The notes under the pieces are model-generated. The model was not told the origin of the DNA and did no database searches. It saw only the letters and a list, made by a program, of their open reading frames with translations. Position numbers and translations under genes: made by a program. A DNA stretch of 64,000 nucleotides from Ischnura elegans. Its lineage: Eukaryota > Arthropoda > Insecta > Odonata > Coenagrionidae. This document shows, piece after piece, positions 26,200 through 36,580 of this stretch (positions are counted from its first letter, which is position 1; each line of letters opens with the position of its first letter). The stretch covers positions 105,238,917 through 105,302,916 of the forward strand of contig NC_060254.1 in NCBI RefSeq assembly GCF_921293095.1. Reading direction: 5' to 3'.

Positions 26200-26632
26200 T
26201 TTTGTATACAATTGTATACAATTTCATACAGGATTTCCTGTATAAACCTGTACACAATTGTATACAAAATGTGTACATTGTATACAAATTTGGCTTCATA
26301 CAATTGTATACAGTGTATACAATTTACACATTTTCATACACTGTATACAATTGTATGAAATGTATACAATTGTATGAAATGTATACAATTGTATGAAATG
26401 TATACAACTGTATGAAATGTATACAATTGTATGAAATGTATACAAATGTATGAAACGTATGCAATTGTATGAAATGTATACAATTGTATACAGTGTATGA
26501 AAATGTGTAAATTGTATACACTGTATACAATTGTATGAAGCCAAATTTGTATACAATGTACACATTTTGTATACAATTGTGTACAGTTTTATACAGGAAA
26601 TCCTGTATAAAATTGTATACATTTGTATTTAG
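26200..26632. repeat. Large palindrome with central 19-bp tandem repeat
   Basis: The left arm (about 26205-26350) is followed by its near-perfect inverse (about 26500-26632). Paired landmarks include GGATTTCCTGTATAAA with its inverse, and the CCAAATTTGTATACAATGTA block in both orientations. The centre holds about six copies of a 'TATACAATTGTATGAAATG'-like 19-mer. Open frames across it are low-complexity and not genes. Confidence 0.8.
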
Positions 26633-26843
26633 AACTTTAGCTTCCTGTGATGAACAATGTTAGCTGATGGACTCTTCAGTGAGCTGGCAATTAGATTACT
26701 CTTTTGAGTTCTTAATTTGTGTTCCCATTGATAATTGGTGATACCTTTATCTTCTTGTTGGTGGACAATATTAGTTCATGGACTCTTCAGTGAGCTGGCA
26801 ATTGAAATATTGTTCTGAGTTCTTTATGTGTGTTAACATTGAT

Positions 26844-27030
26844 CCCAGATAGCATGCTAAACTTGCTGCAAGCTTGTCACGACATAGTTGTAAGTTTGCA
26901 GAAAGCTTGTCATGACAAGCCTGCAAGCTTGAATCAAACCGCCTTGTTATGCTTTTTCAAACATGCAGCACACTTGTCGCATCAAACTTGCAGCAAACTT
27001 GTCGCATCAAACTTGTCACATCACACCTGC
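26844..27030. mobile_element. Left end of another En/Spm-like element, TGCAAGCTTG array
   Basis: The sequence starts CCCAGATAGCATGCTAAAC and continues with many copies of AAGCTTGTC/AAACTTG(T/C) words, including the palindromic TGCAAGCTTG. The matching right end was not found, so only one terminus is supported. Confidence 0.5.
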
Positions 27031-27991
27031 TGAAAATGTGTAGTGTCACATTGCTACATACTAGGAAAACTAGTTCCACACCTACCATTTCTGTAGTGAC
27101 ACTTGCTGAGGAAAAACTGACTTAAAATTTCTGCTTTTAAAATGCTCTCCTAAATAATGATTAATTTAGAACAACAAAATTTAAAATTTTCCACTCTATC
27201 AATTGTTAGTCATTTCACATGCACAGAATTTGGGAGCTAAATTTATTTAATAAAATGGGCAACAAATAAATGCTGAAGAATTTATTTTTCTCATTAATTA
27301 TGTACATGCTGAGGCAGCGGTGGACATACCGAAAGTAGATATCTAGTCATCGATAGTTAATCATTATTAATGAAGTGAGTGAAATACTTACAAACTGAAT
27401 AGGAAACATCAAAGACAGAAACACTTTAAAAAATTTATGACCCCCTAGGCCACACATGGTAAGGTAAAACCACCAGTAGTTGACACCTTAAGGATTTATA
27501 TGTCTGTTTGTTAACATTACTTAAACCGAATTCACTGTAGGGGAAACTTAAAGTTACTGATAGCTGTACAAAGTATTCCTCTATCGTACTGTCACAAGAA
27601 TAACATTAATAAAATGAATGTGAATTATTATAAATTTTTTTTTTGTTAACGGGCACAGGTCTAGTAGTTGACACCAAGCGAAAACAAGAATATTTAGTAG
27701 TTGACACATTTTATTTTCAGTAGTTGACACACTTTATAAAACTCTTTATTTCAATACACTCTTTATTTATTGACACTCTTTAGTAGTTTACATATGTTTT
27801 AAATGAGAAAAGGTTTAATAAATGAATTTTTGCCTACCTTGTATGAATACAGGAATGAAATGAATGATAAAAGTTGTAGAAAAATACAAAAATTGAATGT
27901 TAACGTATTACATAACTTAGGCTCATTCTCTAGTTAATTAAGTTAAAAAAAAATGAATATAAATTGTGCTAAGCTATCAGAATGCAAGAAG

Positions 27992-28352
27992 TTAATCCCA
28001 TAAAAATTTAAGTTCCGGGACTGAGTAAACATTTCTCGTGGTACTCATTTTTAAAGGCTCGTCAATGTGGTATAATACAGTTTCCCGTTCGTAGTCCAAT
28101 TTATCCTCTTTTTCTGGCCATTTCCAGAGTCTCCCAGATTTTTTCATAGCTGTAATAGTAGCAGCTGTTTCACAAACATCAGTTATAACCCCCGGAAATA
28201 ACTCTTCTTCATAAGAAAAAACTACATACTCCCCTAATTTCCTCTCTACTGGTTTCTTTAGGTTTTTCTCATGTATGTTTTCCTCATCGCTCTCATCTTT
28301 AAAATCACTGTCACTGTCTGATGGCACCTCTTCTATGCCAGAGTTAGAGCTG
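27992..28352 (-). pseudogene. C-terminal part of pogo/Tigger-type transposase
   Basis: The minus strand reads an acidic serine-rich linker (EEVPSDSDSDFKDESDEE). It then has GEYVVFSYEEELFPGVITD, ITAMKKSGRLWKWP and a final YSVPELKFLWD with a stop at 27992. This 'GdyVvv.YegelfPG.I....i..M.ksg..WkWP' module is the usual C-terminus of pogo/jerky-like transposases in insects. The DDE domain that should precede it is absent; a Penelope-like segment abuts at about 28360. Confidence 0.7.
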
Positions 28353-28359
28353 TAGAGAT

Positions 28360-29266
28360 GTGAAATAAGTTATCTTCTCAATCTTGTCCCAATCGGTTGC
28401 ATTCAATGAGCTGCTCAACTGTAAGTGAATCTTGTATAGTTCTTCGGAGCAGCGGTGGAGTGAGAGGCGAGTATGATGCACGCGTTCCCTAAGCAGGGCC
28501 TTGCTGGCTCGAAGCAAGATCCTTTTGGCAGAACTCGTTTTCAGATGATGACTTATTTCCACACATACAGGAATCGTGTCCGTGTCCCGGCAGCGAAGAA
28601 GAAAGGCTAAGGAAGACAAAAGCCTTCCTTTCTTCCCCCTCAATTTCTCAAATCTTCTGATCAGCCTGTCCACATCCTCCCCGTAGAGGCTTACAATGTG
28701 ACTACGTAGATTTCCGCGGTGTTCAGGTTCCAATTTCTCCATATTTCCCGTGCAACCGCGTCGGTTTGTTGGTGATGACAACAGTTTCGCTGGCACTGCT
28801 GCCAGCGTCTTCAGGTCGAAGATGATGCCGGTCCACGATTTTCGTCCTCCTTATATAGGGGGTCAGTCCCGCCAGTTGTGGCTGCCGCTCTCCTATTGGT
28901 CCGCCTAATGAGCCTCCTCCAATGGGCATCCAGATGGTAGCCGTCGTCTCTGTTAAAATTGTCCGTCCGGGCTATCTCAATGGATTCGCGGATGAGTCTG
29001 GGAAAATATCTGCCTTCTTTCACTATTATCTTGGCGTCGTCAAACTTAATGTCATGTCCCGGGGTCCAGGCGTGCTCCGATATGGCAGACAGCTGGAATT
29101 GCCTGTTTTTCGTTGCCCTTCGGTGCTCTTGCATCCGTATCTTGAGTGAACGGCAAGTCTCACCGATGTATGCTTTTCCACATGAGCAAGGGACCTTGTA
29201 AACACCTTCATGAAGGTCGTGCTGTAGTCTGTCTTTGGCTGTGGGCAGCAAGTCACCAATTTTTGT
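28360..29266 (-). mobile_element. Penelope-like segment inside the pogo-like transposon
   Basis: Reading along the minus strand: a GIY-YIG domain (GVYKVPCSCGKAYIGETC, SLKIRMQEHRR, NREDGYHL) at about 29230-28850; then the terminal motif at 28814-28777 with CTGAAGA, a perfect 7-bp stem (GCTGGCA/TGCCAGC) and GAAAC; then, at 28796-28360, the N-terminal region typical of arthropod PLEs (SLAFLLRCRDTDTIPV, AKRILLRASKALLRER, ending DWDKIEKIT). A 3' end followed by a 5' start is the tandem/pLTR arrangement that PLEs are known for. The reverse transcriptase is missing. Confidence 0.75.
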
Positions 29267-29395
29267 CGTACAGCTTGGAACATTAAATTTTTTAGCTGCA
29301 GTTTTATATGGTGTTTTATGCAACCTTACATCTTCCACAGCTGCTTCCATTACCTCTTGAGTATAATTTCTAAAATTTCCCTTTGTTGGAGGCAT
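29267..29395 (-). pseudogene. N-terminal psq-type HTH of pogo-like transposase
   Basis: Starting at a methionine at 29395, the protein reads MPPTKGNFRNYTQEVMEAAV and then VRLHKTPYKTAAKKFNVPS. This is a pipsqueak/CENP-B-type helix-turn-helix, as found at the start of pogo/Tigger transposases, where it binds the terminal repeats. The frame then passes without a stop into the Penelope-like GIY-YIG sequence, giving an accidental fused open frame. Confidence 0.7.
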
Positions 29396-30439
29396 CTGAA
29401 AATGAAAGAGGGAGTAATTCAGAAGTTGACACATTGTAACTCCAATAGTTGACACCCCCTGTCAACTATTGGATACAATACTTTGAAAATGTTTTAGAGG
29501 TTATAATACACAGTTCAACAATGTAAGCAGTTAAATAACACTCAAATAAAGCAGAATTATTAAATTATATTACTCCTGAGTAGTTGACACACGGTGTCAA
29601 CCACTCAATACTATGTCATCTAAAGTTTCAGTAGTTGACATGATGCCAAACAGCCATTTTTTTTTAATTTACAGGTTATTTTGAAAACTGTTTGTATACT
29701 TTAGAGTCTAAAACAAAGTATTAAACATCTCCTTAATCAAAATTATAATTGGTGTTTAAATTTTCAATGCTTACCTTTCAGCTTGTTCTTAGCAAACTCC
29801 ACAACGAAATCACATTAATCAATTGAAAAACATGGGCTGTTGTCATCAGATGATTGTGGTTAGACTGCTGTTAAAGATGGCGGTACAGTAGTTCACATAC
29901 ACACCACTAGAGAGCTACACTACACAGACAGAAAAATATTAATCATCTGGCACCTTTATTCCTCTTGTTATTGTATTTTTTTATTATAAGTGTCAACTAC
30001 TAGTGCAGTGTCAACTACTGGTGGTTTTACCTTAATAACTAAAATACAGAAATCTTCAAAAGGTAAAAACATATTGCTCGAATTTCATCAAAACATTCAC
30101 AAGTATGCTGATTGGCTGTGAGAATGTAAAATTAAAACTTCATTCTTTTGAATTCTTGTTTAGTTATGGGAGTACAAGGTTGCGCATGGAACTTACATGG
30201 TTACATACTTATAGATCGTTACTGATGAACTTATTAAGCAAAATTATTGTCTTCATCAGCCTGATCCTCAGTCTGTTTATCCTGCCAATCCCTGAAGAGA
30301 AAATAGTAATTACTCCATGTGAAATGATACATCATGGAACATTATAGTGTATACCTATTGTAAGAGGGAATGGAAAATATGAAGAAAATGTCTGGGATGA
30401 TCGAATTAGTGTGGCAGAGAAATGAGAAGCAACTACTTA

Positions 30440-31482
30440 CTATCTTATTTTCCCGACTTTAGCCTGGTTGAGCCAATTACTCAGACACCCTTTCAGCTCC
30501 ACATCTGATGCATCACGGTCGACCCTTCTGCATACACCTATAAAATTATAAAAAACATTGTTAATATCACTTAATGTAATAAGTAAAAAGTTCATTTCAA
30601 TGATCAATTATTATAATAATCTTAGAATATCTTGTTGGATGCACTCACAAAAAATAACAGGACACACTGGAGTGCTATAAAATGATTTCTTAACCGAATT
30701 CTTCTGAAGTTTGCCTGTAAGGGCTTACAGCTCTGCTACATTGTCATTCTAAGACGACGCAACATATTTTGTAGAAGTGCTCATTCAACTGCTACCAAAC
30801 ATTGCATCTAGAGATAAAAAAGACCAAATCAATGAAGAGTTAACAGCTAATACAAGAATAATAAAAATCATGTTTTCAGCCAGAAGAAAAATTCACCAAT
30901 GAAATTAACACAGTTGTCATGGTTAGTATGCACATGTAGTATGTGTGCACAAGTGCATATGAAATAACAAAAATCCAATCATACCATAATCATACCATAA
31001 TTTTTTAATATTTCATTGGACATTAATCCATACCCACTTCAAAATTATGTTGTACTTGAGTATTTTTATAGCAGTTGGAATTCCAAGCACCTACGAATGT
31101 CTGGCGAGCTCAAGATATACTTCTGAAACTTTCTTACAAATGAAACTCTTATGAAACTTTCTTACAAAAACTTAATTGTTCTTTCATTTAAAAAATCATA
31201 CATTGTTTGAATCAGGATGGCAGCACACAAATTATCATTATTCACTTACCACCTTTGGCTCAAATGAGGGATCTTCACTTATCCTACGGCAGAGTTTGAT
31301 GAAATCCTCATCTGATGTCAATGGCAATTGGCTGAATTTCATCTCCTCCACAGCAGCACCCTTTTGCTTTGGGTCACAAGCCAATAAAGCACCTACTTTC
31401 CTCTCCAAGTGAGAAAACCCAGGTGCCATTCCTCCCATCCACATGAGGCACTGGCTATTATGTTGTTTTAATTTACTGCAGC
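30440..31482 (-). pseudogene. DUF4806-domain gene 1 (broken), carried by element iv
   Basis: Three minus-strand exons are supported. Exon 31482-31250 has acceptor TTTACAG and donor GTG|GTAAGT. It encodes QHNSQCLMWMGGMAPGFSHL and then FSQLPLTSDEDFIKLCRRIS, the opening of the DUF4806 domain (usually 'FPlkt.edleklE'). Exon ~30807-30649 (acceptor CTCTAG, donor GTGAGT) carries recognisable domain middle pieces (LLQNMLRRL; NDNVAEL; ALTGKLQKNSVKKSFY) but with in-frame stops and a frame change. Exon 30537-30440 gives VCRRVDRDASDVELKGCLSN, WLNQAKVGKIR and a stop. Splice phases fit across the last junction. DUF4806 (PF16064) is an arthropod-rich domain of unknown function. The middle exon makes it a pseudogene; earlier exons were not identified. 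Confidence 0.7.
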
Positions 31483-31739
31483 CTGTAAATATAAAATTGT
31501 TATAAATACACTAATACCAATTGATTTGCTTACATTATACTTCCTTAGCAGACTTGGTACTTAATCATCATAAATCCTGCCTACATGCTTATCAAACAGG
31601 TGATAACCATAGATTTTAATATACCACTAATTTTTCTATCAACAAACACGAGTAATTGATTACATAACAAAAATTTTAAGGATTGCAATCTTATTGTACA
31701 GAAACAACTTAGAAACGTGTTACTTATGCCCTTGAGTGC

Positions 31740-32245
31740 AATATGTAATAATAATAATATCTTTATTGTTCCATGGGTCAAACATGTGACATAGAACATC
31801 AAAACATACATGTTGTCATACACTATCAGACAAGAATTCATTTACATTATAATAACCCTTAGGCTGTAAAAATTTTTTAAATTCTGTCTTAAAAACATTA
31901 ATATTTGAAATATGTTTTATACTCGTAGGCAATTTGTTAAAAATGAGCGAGGCAGAGTGATGTGGACCTCTTTTGGCACATAATTGTTGTAAAATATGTA
32001 TATTTTCACTCCCACGGGTCAGATAGGCATGAACCGAGGAGTTTGGTAAAAATAAGGTAGGGTTCTTTTTTACAAATAATGCACAGTAAAAAATGTACAT
32101 ACTTGGTAGTGTCATTATATTATATTTTAGAAATAATGGCTTTCCAGGAGACCTGATGGACACATTTGCCATAACTTTCAAGGCTCTTTTTTGCATAGAG
32201 AATGCTCTAGCAGCAGCACTTGTGTTTCCCCATAAAACTACACAC
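31740..32245 (-). mobile_element. 5'-truncated LINE, 3' end with TTA-repeat tail
   Basis: The minus strand at 32196-31816 encodes MQKRALKVMANVSIRS, KYNIMTLPSMYIFYCALF, SASLIFNKLPTSIK and FKTEFKKFL. This is the C-terminal region after the reverse transcriptase in Jockey/CR1-like LINEs. Downstream is AATAAAGATATTATTATTA, a typical LINE tail. The rest of the element is missing. Confidence 0.75.
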
Positions 32246-32249
32246 TAAG

Positions 32250-33815
32250 CCAAGTGGATTGTCTGTTAAAATGTACTAAAGCACAAATCAATGCCTAAAT
32301 TATAACGATCGGAGAGAGTTCAACTGATGGCTATATGTTTAGAACAGCTTATTAATTGCTATTATTCCTCGACATATTCCAAATAGTTACTCATTTTCAA
32401 GATAAATCATTCATAAATGAGTTAATTGAGGTTGAGACTAATGTCATAAAGAACTGTTAACAAAGTGGATTCTACTGCGAGAACCCTGATATTTCAACTT
32501 TAACCGTCTGAATGGATTCTTTTCACTATGCCAGCGAAAGTAAAGACCATGCTAAATTGTAATTACCCTGAGAATAAAATAATGAGTAATCTTAAATAAT
32601 TAATGGATAGTAATTGGCGGTTCATTAATCATACATAAGTATCGAATGGAAAAAAAATGTTCCATTTACTTACATTAACATGCAGCACAGCAGAGATGGG
32701 TTGATGCTGACAATGGCAACTTCTTAAATCTCTTCGTGACGCTAAAAGCCACTGTTTCCGGGAATTCAAAAACTTATTCAGGCGTTGATTCAATTGTGCA
32801 TGAAACAGTATTCTTTCAATCCCTTTTTGTCAGTATTCACTACGAAGCACGGATTATTTTCTTCTTCCATAGCATACTTCAACGTATATTTGCTACTAAT
32901 CAATATTTTTCATCACAGCTAAATTCGCCATCACAAAATAACGGTAACAAAAGATGGGCAAAGAAATCGATTGTACGTAATAATCGATTATTTGCTTTCG
33001 ATTATTGCGATTATTGAATCGATTATGGACATCCGATTATTTTGCATAATCGATTATTTGAATATAATCGGCGGGAATAAGAAGCGTGCTCACTTGCGAG
33101 ATTTTATGCGAGAATTTATTTTTTTACATTTTCACCCCTTCTATAGTTTCAGAACAACAAATGAATGCTATTTTGAAGTTTACTATTGTTTATAACAATT
33201 AACTAAGTTTAAACAAAGTTAGCAACAATGCTAATAACATTTACCAGCATTAACGATTTCTACATACCTTACGGGTTACAAAACAGCAAATTAATAACTT
33301 ATTAATCTACATTGTTCATAAGAAAATGTAAAGTTTAAATAAAGCTAGCAACTTTTAAAAATTTAACAATTTCCGCATGTTGTATGGTTGAGAAGAGTTG
33401 GCTGAGCCTTTTTGTTGATTATAACAATTACTTAAATGTAAACAAATTTAGCAACTTTTACAAAAATTAAGAATTCCCACATTTTATACGGTTGAGGAAC
33501 GTGGAATGAGTGATACTCTTATTCTATTATGTTTATAACGATTACTAATGTTTAAACCAAGTTAGCAACAATTTTAGAAACATTTTCAAAATATTACAAT
33601 TTCTTTAATTTAATTCAGTTAACCAACAATAAAGGAATGGTTTATTGGAATTCTTTGGTGTTTATAATAATTTCTTAAGTTTAAAAATTATTAGCAACAA
33701 TTTTAACACCATTTTTTAAAGTAAAAATGCGTTACGGTGTAAAGAATAGAAAATGAGCATAGTTGTGGTGCTTTAACTCCCAAACCCAGATATTTACACA
33801 TTGATGTACGCATAC
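32250..33815. other. Non-coding interior of element iv
   Basis: AT-rich DNA. At 32965-33070 is a short cluster of 'ATAATCGATTATT' palindromic words. From 33180 to 33720 a 'GTTTATAACAATTACTTAAGTTTAAACAAAGTTAGCAAC'-like motif of ~130-150 bp is loosely repeated about five times. No gene. Confidence 0.5.
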
Positions 33816-34799
33816 CTTTACATTGTATAAAATGTACAAATTTTATACAGCCTACACAACTGTATAAATTTTCATAAAATGTATAAAATTTATACAAATT
33901 AAACATTTTATACAGCTTTATACAAATTCATACAAAATTTGCACATTGTACACATTCTGTATAAAATTGTATACATAGTATACAATTTACACATTTTATG
34001 CATTCTATACAGCTGTATACAATTGTATACTAAATGTGCACATTGTACACATTCTGTATAAAATTGTATACATTGTGTACAATTTACACATTTTATACAT
34101 TCTATACAGCTGTATACAATTGTATACAAAATGTGTACATTGTATACATCCTGTATAGAAATTGTATACAAAATTTTCACTGGGGCTTCCTTGGGACTTA
34201 GCATTTATAACTGAGGAAAACATATCGACATTGCCTCCTCAGCTACTTTCACCTGCTAAAGAGCATTGAGTTCTGTACAAGAACGTAAGCAGTCTTTGAA
34301 TCGTACCCTCCGCCCCCCGAAATATAAAAACACAATCATTTTCCTTCATAAAAGAAAACAAAATATTGAAAAATAATGAATTTAAAAATATTTCTTTAAC
34401 TATTGAAGTTTTTTCGATCATGAAAAGTGTTGGAATTAGTTGAAAACCCAATACTTGGTATCCTGTTTTTCAAAAATTTCCCCACCCGGTTTTGGACACC
34501 CCCCCCCTCCCCCCGAACGAAATTCCTGGTTACGCCACTGTACACAATAGATTATATAATTGTGTGAAAAAAGCTCAGTTAGAAGTTCTTTCATTCACAT
34601 TTTTAGGATGTAACCTAGTTGTGTGGCTGACAATGGGACATGGGGGGAGTGATGTTCGGTATTTGTATGCCGATCTTATTTTCTGAAACGAAATGAGTGT
34701 GGTTGATAAATGTCACAGCTTTCTTCCACATAGACTCAGGTGCGAATCTCATCTTAAGATTTTGTAGTATATGATCCGTTGAGAAGCCTTTCCTAAGTA

Positions 34800-34900
34800 C
34801 TACTTCGATAGCCAAGGTTGTTAAGGTACTAGTTTTTCATCCTCCTATATGTAGGTTCTGGGTTCAAGACCATGTTCGGTCAATTTTTTTCTGTCTTATA
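34800..34900 (+). repeat. tRNA-like SINE head
   Basis: An A-box-like TAGCCAAGGTTGTTAAGG at 34809 and a B-box GGTTCAAGACC at 34861-34871 are spaced as in a tRNA with a variable arm. A T-run follows. The cloverleaf is not intact, so this reads as a tRNA-derived SINE or decayed tRNA. Confidence 0.4.
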
Positions 34901-35319
34901 ATTTTAGAAATCACTGTTATAATTCATCCCCATTAGTTTAATTTAGTTGCTTAGCGATTTTTTTTAAATTTTCATGTTAATTTATGGATTTTTAGTTTTT
35001 ATATTAGTCCTACCCTTCCTGTACCCTTCGTTGAGGCTGGCAGAACCCTTTCCTTAAACTCCAGGAAGGAGAGGGCTTACCCACCAATGTTCTAAAATAC
35101 CCTTCGTGTACCGTTGCTGAAAGTTATAGGAAGGGTACACCTATCCTTCCCTTACCCTCATTGGAGGGTAGACCCCCCCACAATGGAGGAGTTTATTTTG
35201 TACAGGGTTGGACTCGGCATTTCAGTGCTCGTGATGTTTGGTCGATGTAGGAATCACCGCCGCTGCATTGTGGAGGAGTGGCAGCCCTCCAAAAACACAG
35301 CATCATGACCAGATTCGAA

Positions 35320-36230
35320 TATCCTCGTCAAAATGAAAGAACACACCCTAAAGACATCTGTGGAGGAGTGTACCAGATTAAATGTAAATGAAATTGTCTT
35401 ATACTTCTTAAAGTCTTCTTGTCTTATACTTGTAAAAATGATTCGCAGGTTTAATGTATTTCATGTATATATTTTTTGCACACAACAAGCATATTTACGC
35501 AAATAGGAGATATGTAACGATTAAATTTGGTAATCTAGACGTCATCTCTGTATTACAGCGACCAAAAATCTTCCCCTGCTTAATGATATTGCAGTGATAT
35601 AATTTCAAGTAAAAATTCTTTATTTTCGGTGACTCACGCAATAATTAGTAATAGTAATTTCAATAGTTAGAATATCTTTTATAAGAAAATAACTTCCCGT
35701 AGTTTTTTCCCTCGGTTTTAATTTATCGAGAAACACATTTTCCGGAAATGCGAGAAAAATTAACCAACGTGATACTTTTCGTATCGTGTTTTGATGACAC
35801 AGCGGTTACTTTTGAAAATATTTAGACACGAAATGAAGATATGCACGTTATATTACCTACTCGGTGAAATATTTATTCTTGGTTAGCGTCAGCAAGAATT
35901 TAAAAGGAAATGGTGAAACCTAGAACCCAACTGATAATGTGCAGTATATTCTCTATATTCATCTTATTTTCAATGCTTGGTTCCAAAAAATTAATATATT
36001 ATAGTCAAAGCCGATACATTATCGAGAGGTACTTACTTTAAAGCAGTTTCTCCTTCTACCGTGTAAATTACATCTTTTGTAGCAGGTTTGGAATGACCAA
36101 AATGGTTAAAATAATTTGATAGTCTATTTATTAGCTTCATTACATTTTTAAAGATTTTACATGGATGAAAATACGTTTCGAAAGATATTTAAACTGTTAA
36201 TAATGTAGCACATTTAAAACGGATTTATAT
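35320..36230. other. Unassigned DNA
   Basis: No domain seen. A minus-strand stretch at about 36077-36038 (VIYTVEGETALK before GTAAGTACC) could be an exon of the gene starting at 36.5 kb, but its acceptor phase does not fit the ATG at 36239. Confidence 0.3.
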
Positions 36231-36236
36231 ACTCAC

Positions 36237-36580
36237 CATTATTCCTAGTACTTCATTTCCACCATCCCTCAAAAGATATGCTTCCTCTTTTCTCAGAAAT
36301 TGGTCTTCATATTCTTTTTCCTCTTTGATTTCCTTTCACTTTCTATGCAAAGGAACAGAAAACTTGAAAACTCGGGCTCGCCCCGTTCCAAGCACACCCT
36401 CGCAACTCAACACTGGGCTTCGGATGATAGAAAAACTGCTGGGGGTTGTTTCAGAGTCTCCCCTTCCGAGCGAATCGGGAGACTTGACGCGGATTCTACG
36501 TCACTTCCTAGCGGCCAGGCAATCCGTGCGTTTCAGACTGGCTTCCTATCGACCAAAGGATAGAAGTCGAGTGGGCTATA
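36237..36580 (-). other. Probable 5' exon of a minus-strand host gene
   Basis: The GC-rich segment 36360-36590 is unlike its surroundings and suits a promoter/5' UTR. On the minus strand it leads into an exon ending TAATG|GTGAGT at 36237. The last codon of the exon would be the start codon (36239-36237). Earlier ATGs open only very short frames. An intron placed directly after the start ATG occurs in many conserved animal genes. The downstream exon is not certain, and the product cannot be named. Confidence 0.4.

Larger units (their letters stand above)
27462..30032 (-). mobile_element. Pogo-like (Tc1/mariner) DNA transposon, invaded by a PLE
   Basis: Terminal inverted repeats of at least 25 bp start AGGTAAAACCACCAGTAG at both ends. 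TA flanks both (27460-27461 and 30033-30034). The 12-mer AGTAGTTGACAC is iterated in the subterminal DNA: 27474, 27663, 27696 and 27719 on the left, and several copies in both orientations at 29415-29650 and 29986-30020 on the right. The minus strand encodes the two ends of a pogo/Tigger-type transposase, with the catalytic middle missing and a Penelope-like segment in its place. Non-autonomous as it stands. Confidence 0.8.
26188..34185. mobile_element. 8.0-kb En/Spm-like element 'iv' with GTATAC array and DUF4806 gene relic
   Basis: The ends are CCCCAGTGAAAATTTTGTAT and its inverse; CT is duplicated at 26186-26187 and 34186-34187. Both subterminal regions (26205-26635 and 33820-34165) are dense arrays of the palindromic word TGTATACAATTGTATACA. 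Inside lie a tandem ~120-bp duplication (26640-26840), a further CCCAGATAGC-type end (26844), a pogo-like element (27462-30032), DUF4806 exons (31482-30440, minus) and a LINE end (31740-32245). No transposase catalytic domain is seen. It is inserted in element vii. Confidence 0.75.
26040..35207. mobile_element. En/Spm-like element 'vii' (outer), GGGTAAGG-type array
   Basis: The ends are CCCTGATAAAAATAAACTCC and the inverse of CCCTGTACAAAATAAACTCC. TT is duplicated at 26038-26039 and 35208-35209. Subterminal DNA on both sides is packed with AAGGGTA/GGGTAAGG words (26065-26180 and 35010-35180). Most of its length is the nested element 26188-34185; its own sequence is only ~1.2 kb and non-coding. 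It splits a Penelope-like nuclease frame, which independently confirms both borders. Confidence 0.75.
25586..35320 (-). mobile_element. Penelope-like element (3' part), split by a 9.2-kb insertion
   Basis: The C-terminal part of a GIY-YIG nuclease domain and its tail are encoded on the minus strand at 26037-25586 (EEHRRHVKNRHF, then NIGFDDASLLYKEGRYYPR, IREAIEIAK, NREDGY). The preceding part of the same domain lies beyond the insertion at 35300-35210 (SYIDQTSRALKCR). Everything between (26040-35207) is foreign. Around 25677-25718 the minus strand has a hammerhead-like core: CTGAGGA, a perfect 6-bp stem (GCCAAC/GTTGGC), then GAAA. The reverse transcriptase is missing, so this is a 5'-truncated, inactive copy that predates the En/Spm-like insertion. 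Confidence 0.75.

Noticed and set aside
26193-26622. Several open frames of 67-108 codons rich in Tyr, Cys, Ile and Thr
   Set aside because: They arise from the GTATACAATTGTATAC array read in any frame on both strands; no start context, no domain.
33908-34223. Open frames of 72-98 codons
   Set aside because: Same cause: translated subterminal array of element iv's right end.
35358-35395. Plus-strand GGVYQIKC, resembling a GIY-YIG start
   Set aside because: Stops directly after, and the real GIY-YIG domain here lies on the other strand at 35210-35300.
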